Source of the DNA: Artemia franciscana
Taxonomy: Eukaryota > Arthropoda > Branchiopoda > Anostraca > Artemiidae
Direction of reading: 5' to 3'
DNA length: 64,000 nucleotides
NCBI RefSeq assembly: GCF_032884065.1
Contig: NW_027062991.1
Location: 24,702-88,701 of the forward strand
The position numbers and the translations under genes are program-made. Positions 1 through 12,800 of the stretch are shown here, in pieces (positions within the stretch are counted from its first letter, which is position 1; each line of letters begins with the position of its first letter). Under the pieces are notes generated by a model. That model saw nothing but the letters and a program-made list of their open reading frames with translations. It searched no databases and was not told where the DNA came from.

Positions 1-3000
1 TGGTAAAGAATGTGATTAAAGGCTCTTTTCCTATGTCAAAAGTTTTAGTTTTCGAGGGTAATAGCTCGTGTGGAAAAAATGAAGATATTAGACTATTTTA
101 TGATTGCACATGGTAAAGAATGTGATTAAAGGCTCTTTTCCTATTTCAAAAGTTTTAGTTTTCGAGGGTAATAGCTATGTCTGTGGAAAAAATGAAGATA
201 TTAGACTATTTTATGATTGCACATGGTAAAGAATGTGATTAAAGGCTCTTTTCCTATGTCAAAAGTTTTAGTTTTCGAGGGTAATAGCTATATGTGGAAA
301 AAATGAAGATATTAGACTATTTTATGATTGCACATGGTAAAGAATGTGATTAAAGGCTCTTTTCCTATTCAAAAGTTTTAGTTTTCGAGGGTAATAGCTA
401 TGTCTGTGGAAAAAATGAAGATATTAGACTATTTTATGATTGCACATGGTAAAGAATGTGATTAAAGGCTCTTTTCCTATTTCAAAAGTTTTAGTTTTCG
501 AGGGTAATAGCTATGTCTGTGGAAAAAATGAAGATATTAGACTATTTTATGATTGCACATGGTAAAGAATGTGATTAAAGGCTCTTTTCCTATGTCAAAA
601 GTTTTAGTTTTCGAGGGTAATAGCTACGTATGTGGAAAAAATGAAGATATTAGACTATTTTATGATTGCACATGGTAAAGAATGTGATTAAAGGCTCTTT
701 TCCTATGTCAAAAGTTTTAGTTTTCGAGGGTAATAGCTCGTGTGGAAAAAATGAAGATATTAGACTATTTTATGATTGCACATGGTAAAGAATGTGATTA
801 AAGGCTCTTTTCCTATGTCAAAAGTTTTAGTTTTCGAGGGTAATAGCTATGTATGTGGAAAAAATGAAGATATTAGACTATTTTATGATTGCACATGGTA
901 AAGAATGTGATTAAAGGCTCTTTTCCTATTTCAAAAGTTTTAGTTTTCGAGGGTAATAGCTATATGTTGGAAAAAATGAAGATATTAGACTATTTTATGA
1001 TTGCACATGGTAAAGAATGTGATTAAAGGCTCTTTTCCTATTTCAAAAGTTTTAGTTTTCGAGGGTAATAGCTACGTATGTGGAAAAAATGAAGATATTA
1101 GACTATTTTATGATTGCAATGGTAAAGAATGTGATTAAAGGCTCTTTTCCTATTTCAAAAGTTTTAGTTTTCGAGGGTAATAGCTACGTATGTGGAAAAA
1201 ATGAAGATATTAGACTATTTTATGATTGCACATGGTAAAGAATGTGATTAAAGGCTCTTTTCCTATGTCAAAAGTTTTAGTTTTCGAGCGTAATAGCTAC
1301 GTATGTGGAAAAAATGAAGATATTAGACTATTTTATGATTGCACATGGTAAAGAATGTGATTAAAGGCTCTTTTCCTATGTCAAAAGTTTTAGTTTTCGA
1401 GGGTAATAGCTATGTGTGGAAAAAATGAAGATATTAGACTATTTTATGATTGCACATGGTAAAGAATGTGATTAAAGGCTCTTTTCCTATTTCAAAAGTT
1501 TTAGTTTTCGAGGGTAATAGCTACGTATGTGGAAAAAATGAAGATATTAGACTATTTTATGATTGCACATGGTAAAGAATGTGATTAAAGGCTCTTTTCC
1601 TATTTCAAAAGTTTTAGTTTTCGAGGGTAATAGCTATGTATGTGGAAAAAATGAAGATATTAGACTATTTTATGATTGCACATGGTAAAGAATGTGATTA
1701 AAGGCTCTTTTCCTATGTCAAAAGTTTTAGTTTTCGAGGGTAATAGCTAGTATGTGGAAAAAATGAAGATATTAGACTATTTTATGATTGCACATGGTAA
1801 AGAATGTGATTAAAGGCTCTTTTCCTATGTCAAAAGTTTTAGTTTTCGAGGGTAATAGCTATGTCTGTGGAAAAAATGAAGATATTAGACTATTTTATGA
1901 TTGCACATGGTAAAGAATGTGATTAAAGGCTCTTTTCCTATGTCAAAAGTTTTAGTTTTCGAGGGTAATAGCTATGTATGTGGAAAAAATGAAGATATTA
2001 GACTATTTTATGATTGCACATGGTAAAGAATGTGATTAAAGGCTCTTTTCCTATGTCAAAAGTTTTAGTTTTCGAGGGTAATAGCTCGTGTGGAAAAAAT
2101 GAAGATATTAGACTATTTTATGATTGCACATGGTAAAGAATGTGATTAAAGGCTCTTTTCCTATGTCAAAAGTTTTAGTTTTCGAGGGTAATAGCTATGT
2201 ATGTGGAAAAAATGAAGATATTAGACTATTTTATGATTGCACATGGTAAAGAATGTGATTAAAGGCTCTTTTCCTATGTCAAAAGTTTTAGTTTTCGAGG
2301 GTAATAGCTATGTCTGTGGAAAAAATGAAGATATTAGACTATTTTATGATTGCACATGGTAAAGAATGTGATTAAAGGCTCTTTTCCTATGTCAAAAGTT
2401 TTAGTTTTCGAGGGTAATAGCTATGTCTGTGGAAAAAATGAAGATATTAGACTATTTTATGATTGCACATGGTAAAGAATGTGATTAAAGGCTCTTTTCC
2501 TATGTCAAAAGTTTTAGTTTTCGAGGGTAATAGCTATGTCTGTGGAAAAAATGAAGATATTAGACTATTTTATGATTGCACATGGTAAAGAATGTGATTA
2601 AAGGCTCTTTTCCTATGTCAAAAGTTTTAGTTTTCGAGGGTAATAGCTCGTGTGGAAAAAATGAAGATATTAGACTATTTTATGATTGCACATGGTAAAG
2701 AATGTGATTAAAGGCTCTTTTCCTATTTCAAAAGTTTTAGTTTTCGAGGGTAATAGCTATGTCTGTGGAAAAAATGAAGATATTAGACTATTTTATGATT
2801 GCACATGGTAAAGAATGTGATTAAAGGCTCTTTTCCTATGTCAAAAGTTTTAGTTTTCGAGGGTAATAGCTCTATGTGGAAAAAATGAAGATATTAGACT
2901 ATTTTATGATTGCACATGGTAAAGAATGTGATTAAAGGCTCTTTTCCTATTTCAAAAGTTTTAGTTTTCGAGGGTAATAGCTACGTATGTTGGAAAAAAT

Positions 3001-6000
3001 GAAGATATTAGACTATTTTATGATTGCACATGGTAAAGAATGTGATTAAAGGCTCTTTTCCTATTTCAAAAGTTTTAGTTTTCGAGGGTAATAGCTATGT
3101 ATGTGGAAAAAATGAAGATATTAGACTATTTTATGATTGCACATGGTAAAGAATGTGATTAAAGGCTCTTTTCCTATTTCAAAAGTTTTAGTTTTCGAGG
3201 GTAATAGCTACGTATGTGAAAAAATGAAGATATTAGACTATTTTATGATTGCACATGGTAAAGAATGTGATTAAAGGCTCTTTTCCTATTTCAAAAGTTT
3301 TAGTTTTCGAGGGTAATAGCTACGTATGTGGAAAAAATGAAGATATTAGACTATTTTATGATTGCACATGGTAAAGAATGTGATTAAAGGCTCTTTTCCT
3401 ATGTCAAAAGTTTTAGTTTTCGAGGGTAATAGCTCGTGTGGAAAAAATGAAGATATTAGACTATTTTATGATTGCACATGGTAAAGAATGTGATTAAAGG
3501 CTCTTTTCCTATTTCAAAAGTTTTAGTTTTCGAGGGTAATAGCTATGTCTGTGGAAAAAATGAAGATATTAGACTATTTTATGATTGCACATGGTAAAGA
3601 ATGTGATTAAAGGCTCTTTTCCTATGTCAAAAGTTTTAGTTTTCGAGGGTAATAGCTACGTATGTTGAAAAAATGAAGATATTAGACTATTTTATGATTG
3701 CACATGGTAAAGAATGTGATTAAAGGCTCTTTTCCTATGTCAAAAGTTTTAGTTTTCGAGGGTAATAGCTATGTATGTGGAAAAAATGAAGATATTATTT
3801 TATGATTGCAAATGGTGAAGAATGTGATTAAAGGCTCTTTTCCTATGTCAAAAGTTTTAGTTTTCGAGGGTAATAGCTATGTCTGTGGAAAAAATGAAGA
3901 TATTAGACAATTTTATGATTGCACATGGTAAAGAATGTGATTAAAGGCTCTTTTCCTATGTCAAAAGTTTTAGTTTTCGAGGGTAATAGCTCGTTGTGGA
4001 AAAAATGAAGATATTAGACTATTTTATGATTGCACATGGTAAAGAATGTGATTAAAGGCTCTTTTCCTATGTCAAAAGTTTTAGTTTTCGAGGGTAATAG
4101 CTCGTGTGGAAAAAATGAAGATATTAGACTATTTTATGATTGCACATGGTAAAGAATGTGATTAAAGGCTCTTTTCCTATTTCAAAAGTTTTAGTTTTCG
4201 AGGGTAATAGCTATGTTGGAAAAAATGAAGATATTAGACTATTTTATGATTGCACATGGTAAAGAATGTGATTAAAGGCTCTTTTCCTATGTCAAAAGTT
4301 TTAGTTTTCGAGGGTAATAGCTACTATGTCCGTGGAAAAAATGAAGATATTAGACAATTTTATGATTGCACATGGTAAAGAATGTGATTAAAGGCTCTTT
4401 TCCTATTCAAAAGTTTTAGTTTTCGAGGGTAATAGCTATGTCTGTGGAAAAAATGAAGATATTAGACAATTTTATGATTGCACATGGTAAAGAATGTGAT
4501 TAAAGGCTCTTTTCCTATGTCAAAAGTTTTAGTTTTCGAGGGTAATAGCTATGTCTGTGGAAAAAATGAAGATATTAGACTATTTTATGATTGCACATGG
4601 TAAAGAATGTGATTAAAGGCTCTTTTCCTATGTCAAAAGTTTTAGTTTTCGAGGGTAATAGCTACGTTGTGGAAAAAATGAAGATATTAGACTATTTTAT
4701 GATTGCACATGGTAAAGAATGTGATTAAAGGCTCTTTTCCTATTTCAAAAGTTTTAGTTTTCGAGGGTAATAGCTATGTATGTGGAAAAAATGAAGATAT
4801 TAGACTATTTTATGATTGCACATGGTAAAGAATGTGATTAAAGGCTCTTTTCCTATGTCAAAAGTTTTAGTTTTCGAGGGTAATAGCTATATGTGTGGAA
4901 AAATGAAGATATTAGACTATTTTATGATTGCACATGGTAAAGAATGTGATTAAAGGCTCTTTTCCTATTTCAAAAGTTTTAGTTTTCGAGGGTAATAGCT
5001 ATGTCTGTGGAAAAAATGAAGATATTAGACTATTTTATGATTGCACATGGTAAAGAATGTGATTAAAGGCTCTTTTCCTATTTCAAAAGTTTTAGTTTTC
5101 GAGGGTAATAGCTACGTATGTGGAAAAAATGAAGATATTAGACTATTTTATGATTGCACATGGTAAAGAATGTGATTAAAGGCTCTTTTCCTATGTCAAA
5201 AGTTTTAGTTTTCGAGGGTAATAGCTACGTTGTGGAAAAAATGAAGATATTAGACTATTTTATGATTGCACATGGTAAAGAATGTGATTAAAGGCTCTTT
5301 TCCTATGTCAAAAGTTTTAGTTTTCGAGGGTAATAGCTTCGTCCGTGGAAAAAATGAAGATATTAGACTATTTTATGATTGCACATGGTAAAGAATGTGA
5401 TTAAAGGCTCTTTTCCTATGTCAAAAGTTTTAGTTTTCGAGGGTAATAGCTCGTATGTTGGAAAAAATGAAGATATTAGACTATTTTATGATTGCACATG
5501 GTAAAGAATGTGATTAAAGGCTCTTTTCCTATGTCAAAAGTTTTAGTTTTCGAGGGTAATAGCTATGTTGTGGAAAAAATGAAGATATTAGACTATTTTA
5601 TGATTGCACATGGTAAAGAATGTGATTAAAGGCTCTTTTCCTATTTCAAAAGTTTTAGTTTTCGAGGGTAATAGCTATGTATGTGGAAAAAATGAAGATA
5701 TTAGACTATTTTATGATTGCACATGGTAAAGAATGTGATTAAAGGCTCTTTTCCTATGTCAAAAGTTTTAGTTTTCGAGGGTAATAGCTACGTATGTGAA
5801 AAAATGAAGATATTAGACTATTTTATGATTGCAATGGTAAAGAATGTGATTAAAGGCTCTTTTCCTATTTCAAAAGTTTTAGTTTTCGAGGGTAATAGCT
5901 ACGTATGTTGAAAAAATGAAGATATTAGACTATTTTATGATTGCACATGGTAAAGAATGTGATTAAAGGCTCTTTTCCTATGTCAAAAGTTTTAGTTTTC

Positions 6001-6778
6001 GAGGGTAATAGCTCGTATGTGGAAAAAATGAAGATATTAGACTATTTTATGATTGCACATGGTAAAGAATGTGATTAAAGGCTCTTTTCCTATTTCAAAA
6101 GTTTTAGTTTTCGGGTAATAGCTATGTCTGTGGAAAAAATGAAGATATTAGACTATTTTATGATTGCACATGGTAAAGAATGTGATTAAAGGCTCTTTTC
6201 CTATTTCAAAAGTTTTAGTTTTCGAGGGTAATAGCTACGTATGTGAAAAAATGAAGATATTAGACTATTTTATGATTGCACATGGTAAAGAATGTGATTA
6301 AAGGCTCTTTTCCTATGTCAAAAGTTTTAGTTTTCGAGGGTAATAGCTACTATGTCCGTGGAAAAAATGAAGATATTAGACTATTTTATGATTGCACATG
6401 GTAAAGAATGTGATTAAAGGCTCTTTTCCTATGTCAAAAGTTTTAGTTTTCGAGGGTAATAGCTATGTCTGTGGAAAAAATGAAGATATTAGACAATTTT
6501 ATGATTGCACATGGTAAAGAATGTGATTAAAGGCTCTTTTCCTATGTCAAAAGTTTTAGTTTTCGAGGGTAATAGCTACGTATGTGGAAAAAATGAAGAT
6601 ATTAGACTATTTTATGATTGCACATGGTAAAGAATGTGATTAAAGGCTCTTTTCCTATGTCAAAAGTTTTAGTTTTCGAGGGTAATAGCTTCGTCCGTGG
6701 AAAAAATGAAGATATTAGACTATTTTATGATTGCACATGGTAAAGAATCTGATTAAAGGCTCTTTTCCTATTCCTTTT
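1..6778 (+). repeat. ~112-bp satellite array, homogeneous block (about 60 monomers)
   Basis: Head-to-tail copies of a 110-113 bp AT-rich unit that starts TGGTAAAGAATGTGATTAAA and ends GATTGCACA. Copies are almost identical except at two places: TATGTC versus TATTTC near the middle, and a 6-12 nt slot between TAATAGCT and GAAAAAATGAAG that changes length and sequence from copy to copy (ATGTCTGTG, ACGTATGTG, CGTGTG, ATATGTG and others). The unit length is not a multiple of three and it contains stops, so it is not coding. The extreme uniformity outside the slot, compared with the other block, may be biological homogenisation or consensus polishing of an unresolved array. Confidence 0.97.
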
Positions 6779-6878
6779 NNNNNNNNNNNNNNNNNNNNNN
6801 NNNNNNNNNNNNNNNNNNNNNNNNNNNNNNNNNNNNNNNNNNNNNNNNNNNNNNNNNNNNNNNNNNNNNNNNNNNNNN
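6779..6878. other. assembly gap (100 N)
   Basis: Exactly 100 N, the usual placeholder for a gap of unknown size. It lies inside the satellite, and the satellite reads in opposite directions on the two sides, so neither the true distance nor the relative orientation of the flanks is secure. Confidence 0.99.
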
Positions 6879-9800
6879 TGACATAGGAAAAGAGCTTTAA
6901 TCATATTCTTTACCATGTGCAATCATAAAATAGTCTAATATCTTCATTTTTTCCACGGACGTAGCTATTACCCTCGAAAACTAAAACTCTTGAAATAGGA
7001 AAAGAGCCTTTAATCACATTCTTTACCACGTGCAATCATAAAATAATCTAATATCTTCATTTTTTTCCACAGACATAGCACTTACCCCCGAAAACTAAAA
7101 CTTTTGAAATAGGAAAAGAGCCTTTAATCAGATTCTTTACCATGTGCAATCATAAAATAGTCTAATATCTTCATTTTTTCCACAGACATAGCTCTTACCC
7201 CCGGAAACTAAAACTTTTAACATAGGAAAAGAGCCTTTAATCACATTCTTTACCATTTGCCATCATAAAATAGTCTAATATCTTCATTTTTTCAACATAC
7301 ATAGATATTACCCTCGAAAACTAAAACTTTTGAAATAAGAAAAGAGCCTTTAATCACATTCTTTACCATGTGTAATCATAAAATAGTCTAATATCTTCAT
7401 TTTTTCCACAGACATAGCTCTTACCCCCGAAAACTAAAACTTTTGAAATAGGAAAAGAGCCTTTAATCAGATTCTTCACCATGTGCAATCATAAAATAGT
7501 CTAATATCTTCATTTTTTCCACGGACGAAGCTATTACCCTCGAAAACTAAAACTTTTGACATAGGAAAAGAGCCTTTAATCACATTCTTTACCATGTGCA
7601 ATCATAAAATAGTCTAATATCTTCATTTTTTCAACATACGTAGCTCTTACCCCCGAAAACTAAAACTTTTGAAATAGGAAAAGAGCCTTTAATCACATTC
7701 TTTACCATTTGCAATCATAAAATAGTCTAATATCTTCATTTTTTCAACATACGTAGCTATTACCCTCGAAAACTAAAACTTTTAAAATTGGAAAAGAGCC
7801 TTTAATCATATTCTTTACCATGTGCAATCATAAAATTGTCTAATATCTTAATTTTTTCCACAGATATAGCTATTACCCTTGAAAACTAAAACTTTTGACA
7901 TAGGAAAAGAGCCTTTAATCACATTCTTAACATGTGCAATCATAAAATAGTCTAATATCTTCATTTTTTCCACGGACGAAGCTATTACCCCCGAAAACTA
8001 AAACTTTTGACATAGGAAAAGAGCCTTTAATCACATTCTTTACCATGTGCAATCATAAAATAGTCTAATATCTTCATTTTTTCCACGGACATATCTATTA
8101 CCCCCGAAAACTAAATCTTTTGAAATAGGAAAAGAGCCTTTAATCACATTCTTTACCATGTGCAATCATAAAATAGTCTAATATCTTCATTTTTTCCACG
8201 GACATATCTATTACCCCCGAAAACTAAATCTTTTGAAATAGGAAAAGAGCCTTTAATCACATTCTTTACCATGTGCAATCATAAAATAGTCTAATATCTT
8301 CATTTTTTCCAAAGACATAGCTATTACCCTCGAATAAAACTTTTGAAATAGGAAAAGAGCCTTTAATCACATTCTTTACCATGTGCAATCATAAAATAGT
8401 CTAATATCTTCATTTTTTCCACGGACATAGCTATTACCCTCGAAAACTAAAACTTTTGACATAGGGAAAGAGCCTTTAATCACGTTCTTTACCATGTGCA
8501 ATCATAAAACAGTCTAATATCTTCATTTTTTCCACGGATGAAGCTATTACCCCAAAAAATAAAACTTTTGACATAGGAAAAGAGCCTTTAATCACTTTCT
8601 TTACCATGTGCAATCATAATATAGTCTAATATCTTCATTTTTTCCACAGACATAGGTATTACCCTCGAAAACTAAAATTTTTGAAATAGGAAAAGAGCCT
8701 TAAATCAGATTCTTTACCATATGCAATCATAAAATAGTCTAATATCTTCATTTTTTCCACAGACATAGCTCTTACCCCCGAAAACTAAAAGTTTTGAAAT
8801 AGGAAAAGAGTCTTTAATCAGATTCTTTACCATGTGCAATCATAAAATAGTCTAATATCTACATTTTTTCCACAGACATAGCTATTACCCTCGAAACCTA
8901 AAACTTTTGAAATAGGAAAAGAGCCTTTAATCACATTCTTTACCATGTGCAATCATAAAATTGTCTAATATCTTCATTTTTTCCACAGACATAGCTATTA
9001 CCCTCGATAACTAAAACTTTTGAAATAGGAAAAGAGCCTTTAATCACATTCTTTAAGATGTGCAATCATAAAATAGTCTAATATCTTAATTTTTTCCACG
9101 GACGAAGCTATTACCCTCGAAAACTAAAACTTTTGAAATAGGTAAAGAGTCTTTAATCACATTCTTTACCATGTGCAATCATAAAATAGTCTAATATCTT
9201 CATTTTTTCCGCAGACATAGCTATTACCCTCGAAAACTAAAACTTTTGAAATAAGAAAAGAGCCTTTAATCACATTCTTTACCATGTGTAATCATAAAAT
9301 AGTCTAATATCTTCATTTTTTCCACAGACATAGCTATTACCCTCGAAAACTAGAACTTTTGACATAGGAAAAGAGCCTTTAATCACATTCTTTACCATGT
9401 GCAATCATAAAATAGTCCAATATCTTCACTTTTTCAACATACGTAGCTATTACCCTCGAAACCTAAATCTTTTGAAATAGGAAAAGAGCCTTTAATCACA
9501 TTCTTTACCATGTGCAATCATAAAATAGTCTAATATCTTCATTTTTTCCATGGCCATAGCTATTACCCTCGAAAACTAAAACTTTTGACATAGGAAAAGA
9601 GCCTTTAATCACATTCTTTACCATGTGCAATCATAAAATAGTCCAATATCTTCACTTTTTCAACATACGTAGCTATTACCCTCGAAACCTAAAACTTTTG
9701 AAATAGGAAAAGAGCCTTTAATCATATTCTTTACCATGTGCAATCATAAAATAGTCTAATATCTTCATTTTTTCCACAGACATAGCTATTACCCTCGAAA

Positions 9801-12800
9801 ACTAAAACTTTTGACATAGGAAAAGAGCTTTAATCATATTCTTTACCATGTGCAATCATAAAATAGTCTAATATCTTCATTTTTTCCACGGACGTAGCTA
9901 TTACCCTCGAAAACTAAAACTCTTGAAATAGGAAAAGAGCCTTTAATCACATTCTTTACCATGTGCAATCATAAAATAGTCTAATATCTTCATTTTTTCC
10001 ACAGACATAGCACTTACCCCCGAAAACTAAAACTTTTGAAATAGGAAAAGAGCCTTTAATCAGATTCTTTACCATGTGCAGATCATAAAACAGTCTAATA
10101 TCTTCATTTTTTCCACAGACATAGCTCTTACCCCCGGAAACTAAAACTTTTAACATAGGAAAAGAGCCTTTAATCACATTCTTTACCATTTGCCATCATA
10201 AAATAGTCTAATATCTTCATTTTTTCAACATACATAGATATTACCCTCGAAAACTAAAACTTTTGAAATAAGAAAAGAGCCTTTAATCACATTCTTTACC
10301 ATGTGTAATCATAAAATAGTCTAATATCTTCATTTTTTCCACAGACATAGCTCTTACCCCCGAAAACTAAAACTTTTGAAATAGGAAAAGAGCCTTTAAT
10401 CAGATTCTTCACCATGTGCAATCATAAAATAGTCTAATATCTTCATTTTTTCCACGGACGAAGCTATTACCCTCGAAAACTAAAACTTTTGACATAGGAA
10501 AAGAGCCTTTAATCACATTCTTTACCATGTGCAATCATAAAATAGTCTAATATCTTCATTTTTTCAACATACGTAGCTCTTACCCCCGAAAACTAAAACT
10601 TTTGAAATAGGAAAAGAGCCTTTAATCACATTCTTTACCATTTGCAATCATAAAATAGTCTAATATCTTCATTTTTTCAACATACGTAGCTATTACCCTC
10701 GAAAACTAAAACTTTTAAAATTGGAAAAGAGCCTTTAATCATATTCTTTACCATGTGCAATCATATAATAGTCTAATATCTTAATTTTTTCCACAGATAT
10801 AGCTATTACCCTTGAAAACTAAAACTTTTGACATAGGAAAAGAGCCTTTAATCACATTCTTAACATGTGCAATCATAAAATAGTCTAATATCTTCATTTT
10901 TTCCACGGACGAAGCTATTACCACCGAAAACTAAAACTTTTGACATAGGAAAAGAGCCTTTAATCACATTCTTTACCATGTGCAATCATAAAATAGTCTA
11001 ATATCTTCATTTTTTCCACGGACATATCTATTACCCCCGAAAACTAAATCTTTTGAAATAGGAAAAGAGCCTTTAATCACATTCTTTACCATGTGCAATC
11101 ATAAAATAGTCTAATATCTTCATTTTTTCCAAAGACATAGCTATTACCCTCGAATAAAACTTTTGAAATAGGAAAAGAGCCTTTAATCAGATTCTTTACC
11201 ATGTGCAATCATAAAATAGTCTAATATCTTCATTTTTTTCCACGGACGAAGCTATTACCCCCGAAAACTAAAACTTTGGACATAGAAAAAGAGCCTTTAA
11301 TCACATTCTTTACCATGTGCAATCATAAAATAGTCTAATATCTTCATCTTTTCCACAGACATAGCTATTACCCTCGAAAACTAAAACTTTTGACATAGGA
11401 AAAGAGCCTTTAATCACATTCTTTACCATGTGCAATCATAAAATAGTCTAATATCTTAATTTTTTCCACGGACGAAGCTATTACCATCGAAAACTAAAAC
11501 TTTTGACATAGGAAAAGAGCCTTTAATCACAATCTTTACCATGTGCAATCATAAAATAGTCTAATATCTTCATTTTTTCCACAGACATAGCTATTACCCT
11601 CGAAAACTAAAATTTTTGACATAGGAAAAGAGCCTTTAATCACATTCTTTACCATTTGCAATCATAAAATAGTCTAATATCTTCATTTTTTCCACGGAGG
11701 AAGCTATTACCCCCGAAAACTAAAACTTTTGACACAGGAAAAGACCTTTTAATCACATTCTTTACCATGTGCAATCATAAAATAGTCTAATATCTTCATT
11801 TTTTCCACAGACATAGCTATTACCCTCGAAAACTAAAACTTTTGACATAGGAAAAGAGTGTTTAATCACATTCTTTACCATGTGCAATCATAAAATAGTC
11901 TAATATCTTCATTTTTTCCACAGACATAGCTATTACCCTCGAAAACTAAAACATTTGACATAGGAAAAAAACCTTTAATCAAATTCTTAACCATGTGCAA
12001 TCATAAAATAGTCTAATATCTTCATTTTTTCCACGGACGAGGCTATTACCCCCGAAAACTAAAACTTTTGACATAGGAAAAGAGCCTTTAATCACATTCT
12101 TTACCATGTGCAATCATAAAATAGTCTAATATCTTCATTTTTTCCACAGACATAGCTATTACCATCGAAAACTAAAACTTTTGAAATAGGAAAAGAACCA
12201 TTAATCACATCTTTTACCATGTGCAATCATAAAATAGTCTAATATCTTCATTTTTTCCACGGCCTTAGCTATTACCCTCGAAAACTAAAACTTTTGACAT
12301 AGGAAAAGAGCCTTTAATCACATTCTTTACCATGTGCAATCATAAAATAGTCCAATATCTTCATTTTTTCAATATACGTAGCTATTACCCTCGAAACCTA
12401 AAACTTTTGAAATAGGAAAAGAGCCTTTAATCACATTCTTTACCATGTGCAATCATAAAATAGTCTAATATCTTCATTTTTTCCACAGACATAGCTCTTA
12501 CCCCCGAAAACTAAAACTTTTGAAATAGGAAAAGAGCCTTTAATCAGATTCTTTACCATGTGCAATCATAAAATAGTCTAATATCTTCATTTTTTCCACG
12601 GACGAAGCTATTACCCTCGAAAATTAAAACTTTTGACATAGAAAAAGAGCCTTTAATCACATTCTTTAACATTTGCAATCATAAAATAGTCTAATATCTT
12701 CAATTTTTCAACATACGTAGCTCTTACGCCAAAAACTAAAACTTTTGAAATAGAAAAGAGCCTTTAATCACATTCTTTACCATTTGCAATCATAAAATAG

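Noticed and set aside
5717-5911. Open frame in the satellite reading MVKNVIKGSFP and similar frames elsewhere in the array
   Set aside because: The frame simply reads the 110-113 bp monomer, whose length is not a multiple of three and which contains stops; similar frames occur on either strand wherever slot length happens to allow.
6725-6922. Minus-strand open frame across the N gap
   Set aside because: It exists only because N codons are not stops; both flanks are satellite.
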